NCBI RefSeq assembly: GCF_000483485.1
Contig: NZ_KI519609.1
Coordinates: 231,026 to 295,025, forward strand
Origin: Thiomicrorhabdus chilensis DSM 12352
Lineage (GTDB): Bacteria; Pseudomonadota; Gammaproteobacteria; Thiomicrospirales; Thiomicrospiraceae
Length of the DNA stretch: 64,000 bases
Reading direction: 5' to 3'
Under the pieces are notes generated by a model. It saw nothing but the letters and a program-made list of their open reading frames with translations, made no database searches and was not told where the DNA came from. The first letter of the stretch is position 1. Each line of letters begins with the position of its first letter. Position numbers and translations under genes: made by a program. Of the stretch, positions 34,888-48,476 are shown piece by piece.

Positions 34888-36465
34888 TTAGTCTTTAAGG
34901 CATAAGCTTTGTCCGGTCATCTCTTCAGGTTGCTCCAGATCCATGATGTCAATCAAGGTTGGCATGACGTCAGGCAGGGTGCCGCCATCACGCATGCGGC
35001 ACTTGCGAGGTCCGAAATAGACACAGGGAACCGGGCAGGTGGTGTGCGAGGTCAATGGCTCTCCGGTTTCCGGGTCTTGCAACATTTCAATGTTACCGTG
35101 GTCGGCGGTGACAATCACTTGAGCGTCTGCTTTTTCAATAGCGGATAGGATTTTCCCCAGGGCTTCGTCTACGGCTTCGACTGCTTTGATGCACGCATCC
35201 ATGTCGCCGGAATGGCCGACCATGTCCGGGTTGGCGATGTTGCAGATAAAGGTGTCGTATTTGTCCGATTCAATCGCTTCTACGAGTTTTTCAGTCAATT
35301 CACCGACACTCATTTCAGGTTGCAGATCGTAGGTGCGGACTTTGGGTGACGGAATCAAGATACGGTCTTCACCTTTGTATGGGGCCTCTACACCGCCGTT
35401 AAGGAAGAAGGTGACATGCGCGTATTTTTCGGTTTCGGCAATGCGCAGCTGTGCCAGACCCAGTTTGGAGATGTACTCACCAAAGGTGTTTTTCAACTTG
35501 GTCGGGCGATAGGCGATGGCCGCTCCAAAACTTTCAAAGTTCTTGTTGTATTCTGTCAGGGTCACAAACGCTGACAGAACCGGGGTTTTGCAGCGGTGGA
35601 AATCACCGAAATCATCCATAATGAACGCACTGGTCAACTGGCGCGCTCGGTCTGAACGGTAGTTCATGAAAATCATGGAGTCGCCATCTTTGACTTTGGA
35701 CTTTTTGCCTTTTTTGGTCAAAATGATGGTCGGCTGAACGAATTCATCGGTTTCACCGCGTTCGTAAGCCATTTCCACGGCTTCCTTGGCGGAGTTGGCT
35801 TCAAATTCGGCTTCACCACAGCAGACAGTATTGTAGGCTTCCTGGATGCGTTCCCAGCGGTTGTCGCGGTCAAGTGCGAAGAAACGGCCGGTGACCGAGG
35901 CGATGCGTCCCCCGCCGATGGCTTTCATGTGTTTTTCGATCTCTTCAATGTAACCCAGTGCGCTTTTGGGTGCTGTATCGCGACCATCTGTAAAAATGTG
36001 CAGTTGAGTCTTTGCGCCGCGTTCGACTGCCAGTGTCAAAGACGCTTTGATGTGGTTGATGTGCGAGTGAACGCCGCCGTCTGAAAGTAGACCCATGATG
36101 TGTACGGCATGGCCGCGCTCGACCGCTTTGTCTATGGCGTTCAGTAAGGCGTTGTTGTCGAAGAAACGGCCGTCGTCGATGTCTTTTTGAATGCGGGTCA
36201 GATCTTGGTAGACAACCCGACCGGCGCCGAGATTAAGGTGGCCGACTTCGGAATTTCCCATTTGCCCTTCAGGTAGGCCGACGGCCATTCCGGAAGTATG
36301 GATCAGGGTATGTGGATGCTTGGCAACCAGTTTATCCCAGTTGGGCGTGTTGGCCTGGGCAATCGCATTGTGTTCGACTTCTTCTCGGTGTCCCCAGCCG
36401 TCCAGGATGATCAATCCGGTTGGACGATGCTTGATTTGCTTTTTGGGCTTAAGTTCTTGGATCAT
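34888..36465 (-). CDS. gpmI: 2,3-bisphosphoglycerate-independent phosphoglycerate mutase
   Basis: The 525-residue alkaline-phosphatase-fold enzyme interconverts 3- and 2-phosphoglycerate. The N-terminal metal site is LIILDGWGHR. The catalytic serine is in QMGNSEVGHLNLGAGRVVYQD. Further metal ligands are in NPDMVGHSGD and TADHGNIE. It is divergent from the rhodanese gene, as gpmM and yibN are in E. coli relatives, so the block is ancestral chromosome. Confidence 0.96.
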   Translation of the reverse strand: MIQELKPKKQIKHRPTGLIILDGWGHREEVEHNAIAQANTPNWDKLVAKHPHTLIHTSGMAVGLPEGQMGNSEVGHLNLGAGRVVYQDLTRIQKDIDDGRFFDNNALLNAIDKAVERGHAVHIMGLLSDGGVHSHINHIKASLTLAVERGAKTQLHIFTDGRDTAPKSALGYIEEIEKHMKAIGGGRIASVTGRFFALDRDNRWERIQEAYNTVCCGEAEFEANSAKEAVEMAYERGETDEFVQPTIILTKKGKKSKVKDGDSMIFMNYRSDRARQLTSAFIMDDFGDFHRCKTPVLSAFVTLTEYNKNFESFGAAIAYRPTKLKNTFGEYISKLGLAQLRIAETEKYAHVTFFLNGGVEAPYKGEDRILIPSPKVRTYDLQPEMSVGELTEKLVEAIESDKYDTFICNIANPDMVGHSGDMDACIKAVEAVDEALGKILSAIEKADAQVIVTADHGNIEMLQDPETGEPLTSHTTCPVPCVYFGPRKCRMRDGGTLPDVMPTLIDIMDLEQPEEMTGQSLCLKD

Positions 36466-36563
36466 CGTGTTTATCTACCATAAAAAGTTATAAATTCGAT
36501 TTATTGTAGCGAGTTTCGCTGTTAAAATCATTAGCTTTGATCGAGTCTATCAAGGGAATATGA

Positions 36564-37004
36564 ATGTTTATTGAATTTGTGCAAGAGCAGATGCTTCTGT
36601 TTGTTGCTTTGATTGTCATCATTCTGATGTTGATCTACACCTATGTGGGTGACCGGATTGCCGGTTATAAAAGTGTGCAAACGGATGAAGCCATTCGTTT
36701 ATACAATGATGACGCCTTTATGCTGGATGTCAGAACGGCGGGTGAGTTTAAAGAGGGCGCAATCGGCAACGCCACCAATATATCGGTCACGGAGTTGCCT
36801 TCCAAAATTGATTCATTGAAAGCCGACAAGTCGCAGCCTGTTTTGGTCTACTGTTTGACCGGCGCGCGCTCAAGTCGCGCGGCCTCAATGTTGGTCAAGA
36901 AAGGCTTTACCCAAGTATATAATCTGGCGGGCGGCATCAATGCCTGGAAATCGGCAGGCCTGCCGGTAGGCTCGGTCAAGTCAAAAAAAAACAGAAAAAA
37001 ATAG
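36564..37004 (+). CDS. Membrane-anchored rhodanese-like protein (YibN type)
   Basis: The 146-residue protein has one N-terminal span (about 8-27) and a rhodanese domain with the active-site loop YCLTGARSSRAA (Cys97). The C-terminus is Lys-rich. It probably transfers or binds persulfide sulfur on the cytoplasmic face, though the physiological partner is unknown. It leads the likely operon rhodanese-grxC-secB-gpsA, the E. coli yibN order. Confidence 0.9.
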   Translation: MFIEFVQEQMLLFVALIVIILMLIYTYVGDRIAGYKSVQTDEAIRLYNDDAFMLDVRTAGEFKEGAIGNATNISVTELPSKIDSLKADKSQPVLVYCLTGARSSRAASMLVKKGFTQVYNLAGGINAWKSAGLPVGSVKSKKNRKK

Positions 37005-37048
37005 CCTCTAAACCGGCTCGGAAAAATCAATCGGAAAAGGAATCGAAT

Positions 37049-37306
37049 ATGGCAAATGTTGTGATTTACTGCACCCAGAGCTGTCCGTTTTGCACCATGG
37101 CAAAACGTTTGTTTGATGCCAAGGGCGTCAGCTATGAGTCGATCGATGTGGGTAATGATCGTCAGTTATGGGCGGATATGGAAGCCAAAACAGGCCGAAA
37201 CACGGTTCCTCAGGTTTTTATCGGAGACCAGCATATTGGCGGTTTTGACGATCTTTCTGCTGCCGACAAGCGTGGTGAGGTCGATGCATTATTGAATGCT
37301 GAGTGA
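37049..37306 (+). CDS. grxC: Glutaredoxin 3
   Basis: The 85-residue dithiol glutaredoxin has the active site CPFC (Cys12, Cys15), the cis-Pro TVPQVFI and the GGFDDL glutathione-binding end. It reduces protein disulfides and mixed disulfides with glutathione in the cytoplasm. A GGAAAAGGAATC ribosome site precedes the ATG. Confidence 0.95.
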   Translation: MANVVIYCTQSCPFCTMAKRLFDAKGVSYESIDVGNDRQLWADMEAKTGRNTVPQVFIGDQHIGGFDDLSAADKRGEVDALLNAE

Positions 37307-37349
37307 TCCACTCAGTTTTTTAGGAAGTTAAGCAAATTAAGGAATAAGC

Positions 37350-37820
37350 ATGTCTGAAACGACACAAGAGCAAAGATTCATCATTCAGAAGATTTACACC
37401 AAAGATATTTCATTTGAGTCGCCAAACGCACCGGGTATCTTTACCTCAGACTTTAAACCGGCCCTTGAGGTGAATTTGAATGTGGAAAGCAAGTCGTTGG
37501 AAGAAGGCATTTACCATGTTGTGCTGCGTGTGACGGCGACCACCAAAGTTGAAGAGCGCACCGCTTTTTTGTGCGAAGTTGAGCAGGCTGGGATTTTTAC
37601 GCTGGTAGGCTTTGGTGACGAAGAGCTTTCTTACCTGTTGGGCTCTCAGTGCCCGAATACATTGTTCCCTTATGCGCGTGAAGTGGTTTCGGATTTGGTG
37701 GCGCGTGGCGGTTTCCCGCAGTTGTTGTTGGAGCCGGTGAATTTTGACGCCATGTATCAAGAGCATCTGCATAATCAAAGCTCGCAGTCACAAGAAAACA
37801 ATCAAGAAACGGCACAATAA
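37350..37820 (+). CDS. secB: Protein-export chaperone SecB
   Basis: The 156-residue protein has SecB signatures: IQKIYTKDISFESPNAP, VVLRVTATTK, and CPNTLFPYAREVVSDLVARGGFPQLLLEPVNFDA. The tetramer holds precursors unfolded and delivers them to SecA. It sits between grxC and gpsA, as in most gammaproteobacteria. Confidence 0.97.
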   Translation: MSETTQEQRFIIQKIYTKDISFESPNAPGIFTSDFKPALEVNLNVESKSLEEGIYHVVLRVTATTKVEERTAFLCEVEQAGIFTLVGFGDEELSYLLGSQCPNTLFPYAREVVSDLVARGGFPQLLLEPVNFDAMYQEHLHNQSSQSQENNQETAQ

Positions 37821-37853
37821 GTTAGTTTAGGGCGGATAAGGCTGGATCGAGTG

Positions 37854-38882
37854 ATGAGAGTGGATGATTCCATTTCCAATATTGCGGTGATTGGAGCCGG
37901 TGCTTGGGGAACGGCCCTGGCTGTGCATCTGGCTCGTTGCGGACATAGGGTCAACTTGTGGACGCACAGCCCCGAGCAGGCTAAACAGCTTCGGGTGCAG
38001 CGAGAAAATGCCAAGTACCTGCGCGGGATTCCGTTCCCGGAAAACCTGACAATCTCCAGTGAATTTGAAACCGTCTTGACGGACGTGGAAGCGGTGTTGC
38101 TGGTGGTGCCCAGCCATGTCTTTCGGGAGACCTTGCATCAGGTAAGACAAATTTTGGCGAGACGGGCTGTGCATTTTGCTTGGGCCACCAAAGGATTTGA
38201 GCCCGAATCGGCGATGTTGTTGCATGAAATTGCTCAGCAAGAATTGGGAGAGGCGCAGCCGATGGCCGTGCTGTCGGGTCCGACTTTTGCGGATGAGGTG
38301 GCCAAAGGCCTGCCGACTGCGATGGTCAGTGCATCGGAAGATGAAGCTGAGGCGCAGTATTGGGCCGGAGTCTTTCATCATGCCAATTTCAGAATGTACA
38401 CCCAGCGCGACATGGTGGGGGTTGAAATTGGCGGTGCCTACAAAAATATTATGGCGATTGCGACCGGTTTGAGCGACGGTTTGAAATTGGGCGCGAATGC
38501 GCGTGCGGCTTTGATTGCACGAGGCATGGCGGAGATGATGAGATTGGGCGAGGCTTTGGGTGGCCATGCTGAGACTTTTATGGGGTTGGCGGGTCTGGGA
38601 GACTTGGTGTTGACCTGTACGGACGACCTGTCCCGTAATCGTCGTTTTGGCTTGCAGTTGGCGCAAAATCCCGGCGGTGCTGATGAGATCATGGCCTCTA
38701 TCGGCCAAGTCGTCGAAGGCGTCAAGGCCGTCAAGGCGGTTAAACGTATTGCTGACCGCTACCAGTTGGATTTGCCGATTATGGAGCAGGTTTACCGGAT
38801 TATCGGTGATGGCTGTTCTCCGCAAGAGGCTGTGCAGGAATTGATGGCCAGAGACGGTCGGCCCGAATCCGAACAGGAGTGA
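37854..38882 (+). CDS. gpsA: Glycerol-3-phosphate dehydrogenase (NAD(P)+)
   Basis: The enzyme reduces dihydroxyacetone phosphate to sn-glycerol 3-phosphate for phospholipid synthesis. I prefer the ATG at 37854 (342 residues) over the GTG just before it. The NAD-binding motif is VIGAGAWGTALA, followed by LSGPTFADEVAKGLPTA, the catalytic Lys in GVEIGGAYKNIMAIA, and LTCTDDLSRNRRFG. It ends the rhodanese-grxC-secB-gpsA unit. Confidence 0.96.
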   Translation: MRVDDSISNIAVIGAGAWGTALAVHLARCGHRVNLWTHSPEQAKQLRVQRENAKYLRGIPFPENLTISSEFETVLTDVEAVLLVVPSHVFRETLHQVRQILARRAVHFAWATKGFEPESAMLLHEIAQQELGEAQPMAVLSGPTFADEVAKGLPTAMVSASEDEAEAQYWAGVFHHANFRMYTQRDMVGVEIGGAYKNIMAIATGLSDGLKLGANARAALIARGMAEMMRLGEALGGHAETFMGLAGLGDLVLTCTDDLSRNRRFGLQLAQNPGGADEIMASIGQVVEGVKAVKAVKRIADRYQLDLPIMEQVYRIIGDGCSPQEAVQELMARDGRPESEQE

Positions 38883-38979
38883 TTCAGTTTTTGAAAACCG
38901 GCAGGCCTGGTTGAAGTGGGAAGCAGGGCGGTCTGAAGGATCGCCTTTTGTTTTATGAGATCTGGCTTTGGGTAAAGGG

Positions 38980-39444
38980 TTACAGTTCCATGTCAAAATT
39001 GAGCTGGCGCCAGGCTTCATACGCCATGACCGATACAGCGTTGGCGAGATTCAGGCTGCGTCCACCGGGAATCATCGGAATGGTCAAACGCTGCTCTTCC
39101 GGCAGGCTGAGAATGACGTCTGCCGGCAAGCCTCGGGTTTCCGGGCCAAACAGGAAAGCATCGCCGTTTTCAAAAGTCGGCTCGGTATAATAACGTGTGG
39201 TTTTGGTGGTCAGTGCGAACACCCGGTTGGGTTGGATTTTATCCAGGCAGGCCTGTAGGTTTTCATGTTCCTGTAGATTGGCCAGTTCGGCATAATCCAG
39301 GCCGGCACGGCGAACTTTCTTTTCGCTTAGGTCAAAGGCGATCGGGTGAATTAAATGCAAGTGTGCGCCCATGTTGGCGCTCAGGCGGATCAAAGCCCCG
39401 GTGTTTTGCGGGATTTCAGGTTCGTATAAAATAATGTGCAGCAT
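38980..39444 (-). CDS. trmL: tRNA (cytidine(34)-2'-O)-methyltransferase
   Basis: The 154-residue SPOUT-class enzyme 2'-O-methylates the wobble base of tRNA-Leu isoacceptors with SAM. It starts MLHIILYEPEIPQNTGALIRLS and has FGPETRGLP and the knot region IPMIPGGRSLNLANAVSVMAYEAWRQ, all matching TrmL. It is convergent with gpsA and starts only 14 bp from the divergent pyrD start. Confidence 0.94.
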   Translation of the reverse strand: MLHIILYEPEIPQNTGALIRLSANMGAHLHLIHPIAFDLSEKKVRRAGLDYAELANLQEHENLQACLDKIQPNRVFALTTKTTRYYTEPTFENGDAFLFGPETRGLPADVILSLPEEQRLTIPMIPGGRSLNLANAVSVMAYEAWRQLNFDMEL

Positions 39445-39458
39445 ATAAGGTGTGTTCT

Positions 39459-40406
39459 ATGGTTGATTTGTCTGTGGAAATTTGTGGAATGAAATGCAGC
39501 TCTCCGGTCGCGATGGCTTCTGGGAATGCAGGTTATGGCATAGAATACCAGTCTGTTTCCGGCTTTTCCAATCAGGATGTGGGGGCGGTGTTTTTAAAGG
39601 GTACGACCTTGGAACCGAAACTTGGCAACAAGCCGGAAAGGGTCATGGAATCGGCCAGCGGTTTGTTGAATTCCATCGGTTTGCAGAATCCGGGGGCACA
39701 CGAGGTCATCAACCGTTATTTGCCAAAGCTGGATTTGAGTCAGTCGCAGTTCATTATCAATGTATCGGGTTCTTCGATTGAGGAGTATGCCGAAGTGGTG
39801 CGCCTGTTTGACCAGACCGATTTGCCGGCGATGGAGATTAATATCTCATGTCCCAATGTCAAAAAAGGCGGTGCGGCCTTTGGCAATGATCCGGAGATGG
39901 CTGCTCGTGTGGTGGAGGCCTGTCGGGCAAATACGTCGAAGCCATTGATTGTTAAGTTGTCTCCGAACCAGACCGATATCGCCGAAGGTGCGCGCCGAGT
40001 CATCGATGCCGGTGCGGATGCGTTATCGGCAATTAATACCTTAATGGGCATGCAGATTGACGCGCACACCCGCAAACCGACTTTGGGAAATAATCAGGGC
40101 GGGCTTTCCGGACCGGCAATCAAACCTGTGGCTTTGCTAAAGGTGCATCAGGTGTATCAGGTTGCCAAACAGCATAATATTCCTATTATCGGTCTGGGCG
40201 GAATCACCAGCGCGGAAGATGCGATTGAATTTTTTCTGGCAGGCGCCTCGATGGTGGCCATCGGTACTGCGGTAGCCAAGGATCCTTTGCTGGTTAAAAA
40301 AGTCAATAAAGGCATCATGGCGTATATGAAACAGCATGGCTATCAGACGATTGCCGAGATGACAGGCCTGCTGGAATTGAATACCGATACGGTATTGTGT
40401 GGATAA
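39459..40406 (+). CDS. pyrD: Dihydroorotate dehydrogenase, class 1 (1B-like) catalytic subunit
   Basis: I use ATG 39459 because AAGG at 39447-39450 is well spaced; this gives 315 residues. The FMN TIM-barrel enzyme oxidises dihydroorotate to orotate. The sequence has SGLLNSIGLQNPG, the catalytic Cys in NISCPNVKKGG, KLSPNQTDI, and IIGLGGITSAEDAIEFFLAGAS. The pattern is that of soluble class 1B enzymes, which use NAD through PyrK, rather than the membrane quinone-linked class 2 enzyme common in gammaproteobacteria. No pyrK is visible here. A CAGGCCTG copy (40363) encodes part of its Met-Thr-Gly-Leu stretch. Confidence 0.9.
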   Translation: MVDLSVEICGMKCSSPVAMASGNAGYGIEYQSVSGFSNQDVGAVFLKGTTLEPKLGNKPERVMESASGLLNSIGLQNPGAHEVINRYLPKLDLSQSQFIINVSGSSIEEYAEVVRLFDQTDLPAMEINISCPNVKKGGAAFGNDPEMAARVVEACRANTSKPLIVKLSPNQTDIAEGARRVIDAGADALSAINTLMGMQIDAHTRKPTLGNNQGGLSGPAIKPVALLKVHQVYQVAKQHNIPIIGLGGITSAEDAIEFFLAGASMVAIGTAVAKDPLLVKKVNKGIMAYMKQHGYQTIAEMTGLLELNTDTVLCG

Positions 40407-40436
40407 CGAATTTTAAGTTTGAATAAAGAAGTAAAG

Positions 40437-41627
40437 ATGAAATCAGTTAAAGAACAGTTGGCCATTATTAAACGTGGCGCAGAAGAGATTCTGGTAGAGA
40501 AAGAGTTAATAGAAAAGTTGGAATCCGGTAAGCCGTTACGAGTCAAAGCCGGTTTTGATCCGACAGCCGCGGATTTGCACTTGGGGCATACGGTTTTGAT
40601 TAACAAGCTAAAGCAATTTCAAGACCTGGGTCATGAAATTTTGTTTTTGATTGGTGATTTTACCGCCATGATCGGTGATCCGACTGGAAAAAGTGTCACT
40701 CGTCCACCGCTGTCCCGAGAGGAGATAGAGGTGAATGCCGCGACTTATACTGAGCAGGTTTTCAAAATCCTGGATCCGGCTAAAACCAAGGTGGTGTTCA
40801 ACTCGGAGTGGATGTCTAAAATGACAGCCGAGGATATGATCAAACTTGCCAGTACGGTGACGGTTGCGCGCATGTTGGAACGCAATGACTTTTCGGATCG
40901 TTACCAGTCCAACACCCCAATCGCCATTCATGAGTTTTTGTATCCGATGGTACAAGGTTATGATTCTGTCGCTTTGGACGCGGATATCGAGTTGGGCGGA
41001 ACCGATCAGAAATTCAACCTATTGATGGGGCGTACTCTGCAGGGGCATTTTGGTAAGCCGCAGCAGTGTACTTTGACCATGCCGATTCTTGAGGGCTTGG
41101 ACGGAGTGCAAAAAATGTCCAAGTCTCTTAATAACTATATCGGGATTAAAGATGAGCCGAATGATATGTTTGGTAAAGTCATGTCGGTGTCGGATGATTT
41201 GATGTGGCGTTATTATGAGTTGCTGAGTTTTGAATCGCTCGAAACCATTGAGAGTTATAAGCAGGCGGTGGCCGAGGGTGAGAATCCGCGAAATGTCAAA
41301 GTGAAGCTGGCAATGGAGTTGATTGCTCGATTCCATTCGGAAGAAGCCGCACAATCTGCATTAAACGATTTCGAGACGAAGTTCAGTAAAAATGCAATAC
41401 CGGATGAGATGCCTGAGTTTAGCTTTGAAGGTGAAATGCCTTTGGCTAACCTTCTGAAAGAAGCAGGCCTGGTTGGTTCGACTTCTGATGGACATAGAAT
41501 GACCAAGCAGGGCGCGGTTAAAATCAATGGTGAAAAAGTAGAAGACAGTCGGACCTTGATGCCAACGGGTACTACATGTGTCTATCAGGTCGGTAAACGC
41601 AAATTCGCCAGAGTGACTTTGAGTTAG
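40437..41627 (+). CDS. tyrS: Tyrosyl-tRNA synthetase
   Basis: Starting at ATG 40437, the 396-residue class I synthetase has the HIGH-like HLGH in [14 protein letters not shown] and KMSKS in [14 protein letters not shown]. The tyrosine-binding [14 protein letters not shown] and a C-terminal S4 domain ([15 protein letters not shown]) are also present. It charges tRNA-Tyr. A TTG start 18 bp upstream is possible but less likely. It is 30 bp downstream of pyrD and ends with a strong terminator. Confidence 0.96.
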   Translation: MKSVKEQLAIIKRGAEEILVEKELIEKLESGKPLRVKAGFDPTAADLHLGHTVLINKLKQFQDLGHEILFLIGDFTAMIGDPTGKSVTRPPLSREEIEVNAATYTEQVFKILDPAKTKVVFNSEWMSKMTAEDMIKLASTVTVARMLERNDFSDRYQSNTPIAIHEFLYPMVQGYDSVALDADIELGGTDQKFNLLMGRTLQGHFGKPQQCTLTMPILEGLDGVQKMSKSLNNYIGIKDEPNDMFGKVMSVSDDLMWRYYELLSFESLETIESYKQAVAEGENPRNVKVKLAMELIARFHSEEAAQSALNDFETKFSKNAIPDEMPEFSFEGEMPLANLLKEAGLVGSTSDGHRMTKQGAVKINGEKVEDSRTLMPTGTTCVYQVGKRKFARVTLS

Positions 41628-41666
41628 TTTAATTTATAGGCTTAAAGTTACAGTCAGTTGAACTTT

Positions 41667-41701
41667 AAAGCGGGGTCATCGTCAGGTGGCCCCGCTTTTT
41701 T
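41667..41701 (+). terminator. Terminator of tyrS
   Basis: AAAGCGGGG (41667-41675) pairs with CCCCGCTTT (41690-41698), followed by a T run. Confidence 0.85.
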
Positions 41702-42258
41702 GCATTTAAAACTAGGTGAAAAGTTGAGCTCATTAATATGGAAAAATTCGTTTTGTGGATAACTCTGTGTATAAATACATGAGTAAGTTGGGGTTAAGTA
41801 TAGGTTTGCCTGAAAGTCACAAAAAAGTGTCAAAAAAGAGTAAAAAAGTGAGGTTAGGGGGTTGCGGAGAAATGAAAAGAGTATAGAATACGCCTCACTT
41901 CAAGACGAGGTGGTGATTCACCGCTGAGCCGAGAAGGAAAGCGGCATAGCCGTGAGGATTTTGAAGAAAATAATTTGAAAATAATTATTGACATTAAAAG
42001 CCGAACGGACATATAATACGCAGCTTGCCGAGACGGAAAACAACGAAGTTGCTGACCGTCTCGAAGAGACCTAAGTTCTTTAAAAATCAGGTAATTCAGA
42101 GATAATTTATGTGGAAGCTCCTTAAGTGAGTAACCTAATAAAAAATCTCGAAACGACAAAATTATGTATATAGGTAGAAGAAATTCTTCCATGCAAAATC
42201 TTGTCAATTCCGAGTGTTTAGACCAGAGATGGTCGTTATAAATATATCAAGCAAGATT
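41702..42258 (+). promoter_or_regulatory. rRNA operon promoter and leader region
   Basis: This 557-bp stretch has no gene. Two promoters are visible. The upstream one has TTGCGG (41862-41867), a 16-bp spacer and TAGAAT (41884-41889). The downstream one has TTGACA (41988-41993), an 18-bp spacer and TATAAT (42012-42017). A boxA-like antitermination element GTTCTTTAAAAAT lies at 42075-42087, about 170 bp before 16S. Confidence 0.75.
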
Positions 42259-43805
<1,547 letters not shown>

Positions 43806-43879
43806 AGATAAAAGGTTACGAGCTTAAGCGAGCTTTCACATAAATTGTCTCTGAATTACATGAAAATAGTGAACGACCT

Positions 43880-43956
<77 letters not shown>

Positions 43957-43960
43957 AAAC

Positions 43961-44036
43961 GGGGCTATAGCTCAGCTGGGAGAGCGCCTGCCTTGCACGC
44001 AGGAGGTCTGCGGTTCGATCCCGCATAGCTCCACCA
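43961..44036 (+). tRNA. alaT: tRNA-Ala (TGC)
   Basis: A complete 76-nt cloverleaf with acceptor GGGGCTA/TAGCTCC, anticodon loop CTTGCAC (anticodon TGC) and encoded CCA. It is four bases after tRNA-Ile in the rRNA spacer. Confidence 0.97.
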
Positions 44037-44470
44037 ATAACAACCGCTAATGTGGTTTTAGTTGATTGATAAGAAATTAGAGATTGATTGAGAATATATT
44101 AGCGGTTCTTATTGTCTGGGAAGTGAGTGAATGTTAGAATTCCGCTTCTCAGTTACACGATAAAACTGAAGTTCTTTAAAAATTTGGAATAGATCTCTCA
44201 AAGTGAATCACGCCGACATGTGATTCACAACTTAACCCCTTCCCGGGGGTTAAGGAGAAAAATCTTAAAGTGATCATTCGTAAGAATGATTGCTGTAAGT
44301 AATAGGTAAAAATGTATTTATTGAGAATACTCAAGCGATACATCATGACAGCGAAACTTTTAGTTGCGTACACTCATCAGACCTTATAAGCAGAAGCAAG
44401 TTCATTAAATGGTATAGCTACCAGAACCTGTGGAGTTAACAAAAGGCATAAGGTTATTTTTGAGTTGTAT
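44037..44470 (+). other. 16S-23S internal spacer, distal part
   Basis: The 434-bp stretch has no gene. It contains a second boxA-like element GTTCTTTAAAAAT at 44171-44183, identical to the leader copy, and a hairpin around AACCCCTTCCCGGGGGTT (44234-44251). It likely includes RNase III processing stems for 23S. Confidence 0.7.
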
Positions 44471-47333
<2,863 letters not shown>

Positions 47334-47486
47334 ACAACTCAAAAGTGACTTCTTATAGAAGAGTGTCCTGATGTATTGAATGAGTGTTCAAAGTAAATAC
47401 ACGAAAACCGAATTATAGAGCAAGATTGAAGAGATCTGTTTCAAAGAACTTTGAAGGTTGATGAAGATCAGCCTTCAGCACCAAAT

Positions 47487-47603
47487 TGCTTGGTGACAAT
47501 AGCAAGATGGAACCACCTGATCCCATTCCGAACTCAGAAGTGAAACGTCTTAGCGCCGATGGTAGTGTGGGAGGTCCCATGCGAGAGTAGGTCATCGCCA
47601 AGC
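47487..47603 (+). rRNA. rrf: 5S ribosomal RNA
   Basis: TGCTTGGTGACAATAGC at the start pairs with the GCCAAGC end, and the core CCGAACTCAGAAGTGAAACG is conserved. The length is about 117 nt. Confidence 0.95.
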
Positions 47604-47613
47604 TTATATCCCT

Positions 47614-47648
47614 AAACCCGCCCTTGCTTCGCATTGGCGGGTTTTTTT
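47614..47648 (+). terminator. Terminator of the rRNA operon
   Basis: AAACCCGCC (47614-47622) pairs with GGCGGGTTT (47636-47644), followed by a T-tract. Confidence 0.88.
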
Positions 47649-47678
47649 ATGTCTGTTTAATATGGTAGATTCATCTCA

Positions 47679-48476
47679 ATGATCGATTTAGATGTCATTA
47701 AAACCCAACTATCCGAATCGCTACAGGATTATGAACTCTTCTTTTTTGACGAACTGCCGTCTACCAATCGCTACTTGCATGAATTGGCAAAGAAGAGATT
47801 GGTTAAATCCTTTTGTTTGACGTCTAAGCAGACGGCTGGCTATGGTCAAAGGTCAAGGCAATGGTTTTCTGACCATCGATCTTTGACGTTCAGCATACTG
47901 TTACCCCTTTCTGAACCACCGGCGAACCTAGACGGCATTACGCAGCTGATTGCTTTAAAGTTGGTCGAATCTTTAAGCGATTTCACCGCGCAAAGATTTA
48001 GTATTAAGTGGCCTAATGATCTTTATGTTGATGATCGTAAAGTGGGCGGTATTTTGCTGGAAATTCCAGCGATTACAGCGGATCAAACTTGGATGGTAGT
48101 GGGGGTTGGTCTCAATCTGCACTCTGATGACGATAAAGTTAACTACCCTTCCTCTGCTGGACCTAACCCGGGTATGATAGAAATAACGGATGTGAATCCA
48201 CTTAAAATTGCCTGTCTTCTATCGGATATCGCTTTAAACCTTGAGAGTCTGTTTCAGGGGTTCCATCACGGACAGTTTGAACATTATCTGCTTAATTACC
48301 AATTAGTCGATTATTTTCAAAGAGGCAGCAAGGTTATTGTGTATGATAACGATCAAAATTCAACAGGCCTGTATCAGGGGCTGAATACAAATGGGGAAGT
48401 CCAGGTTATGATCGATCATTCACTTAAGACCTACAGAAGTGGAAGTGTTTCGATCAGGCCTGTAGAGAATGTATGA
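47679..48476 (+). CDS. birA: Biotin--protein ligase, short form without DNA-binding domain
   Basis: The 265-residue enzyme activates biotin and attaches it to the carboxyl-carrier protein of acetyl-CoA carboxylase. Key segments are STNRYLHEL, the biotin loop with SKQTAGYGQRSRQW, IKWPNDLYVDDRKVGGILLEI and the C-terminal SH3-like part. The N-terminal winged-helix of E. coli BirA is absent, so it should not act as a repressor. It overlaps coaX by four bases (ATGA). Two CAGGCCTG copies (48364, 48455) lie near its 3' end. Confidence 0.93.
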   Translation: MIDLDVIKTQLSESLQDYELFFFDELPSTNRYLHELAKKRLVKSFCLTSKQTAGYGQRSRQWFSDHRSLTFSILLPLSEPPANLDGITQLIALKLVESLSDFTAQRFSIKWPNDLYVDDRKVGGILLEIPAITADQTWMVVGVGLNLHSDDDKVNYPSSAGPNPGMIEITDVNPLKIACLLSDIALNLESLFQGFHHGQFEHYLLNYQLVDYFQRGSKVIVYDNDQNSTGLYQGLNTNGEVQVMIDHSLKTYRSGSVSIRPVENV

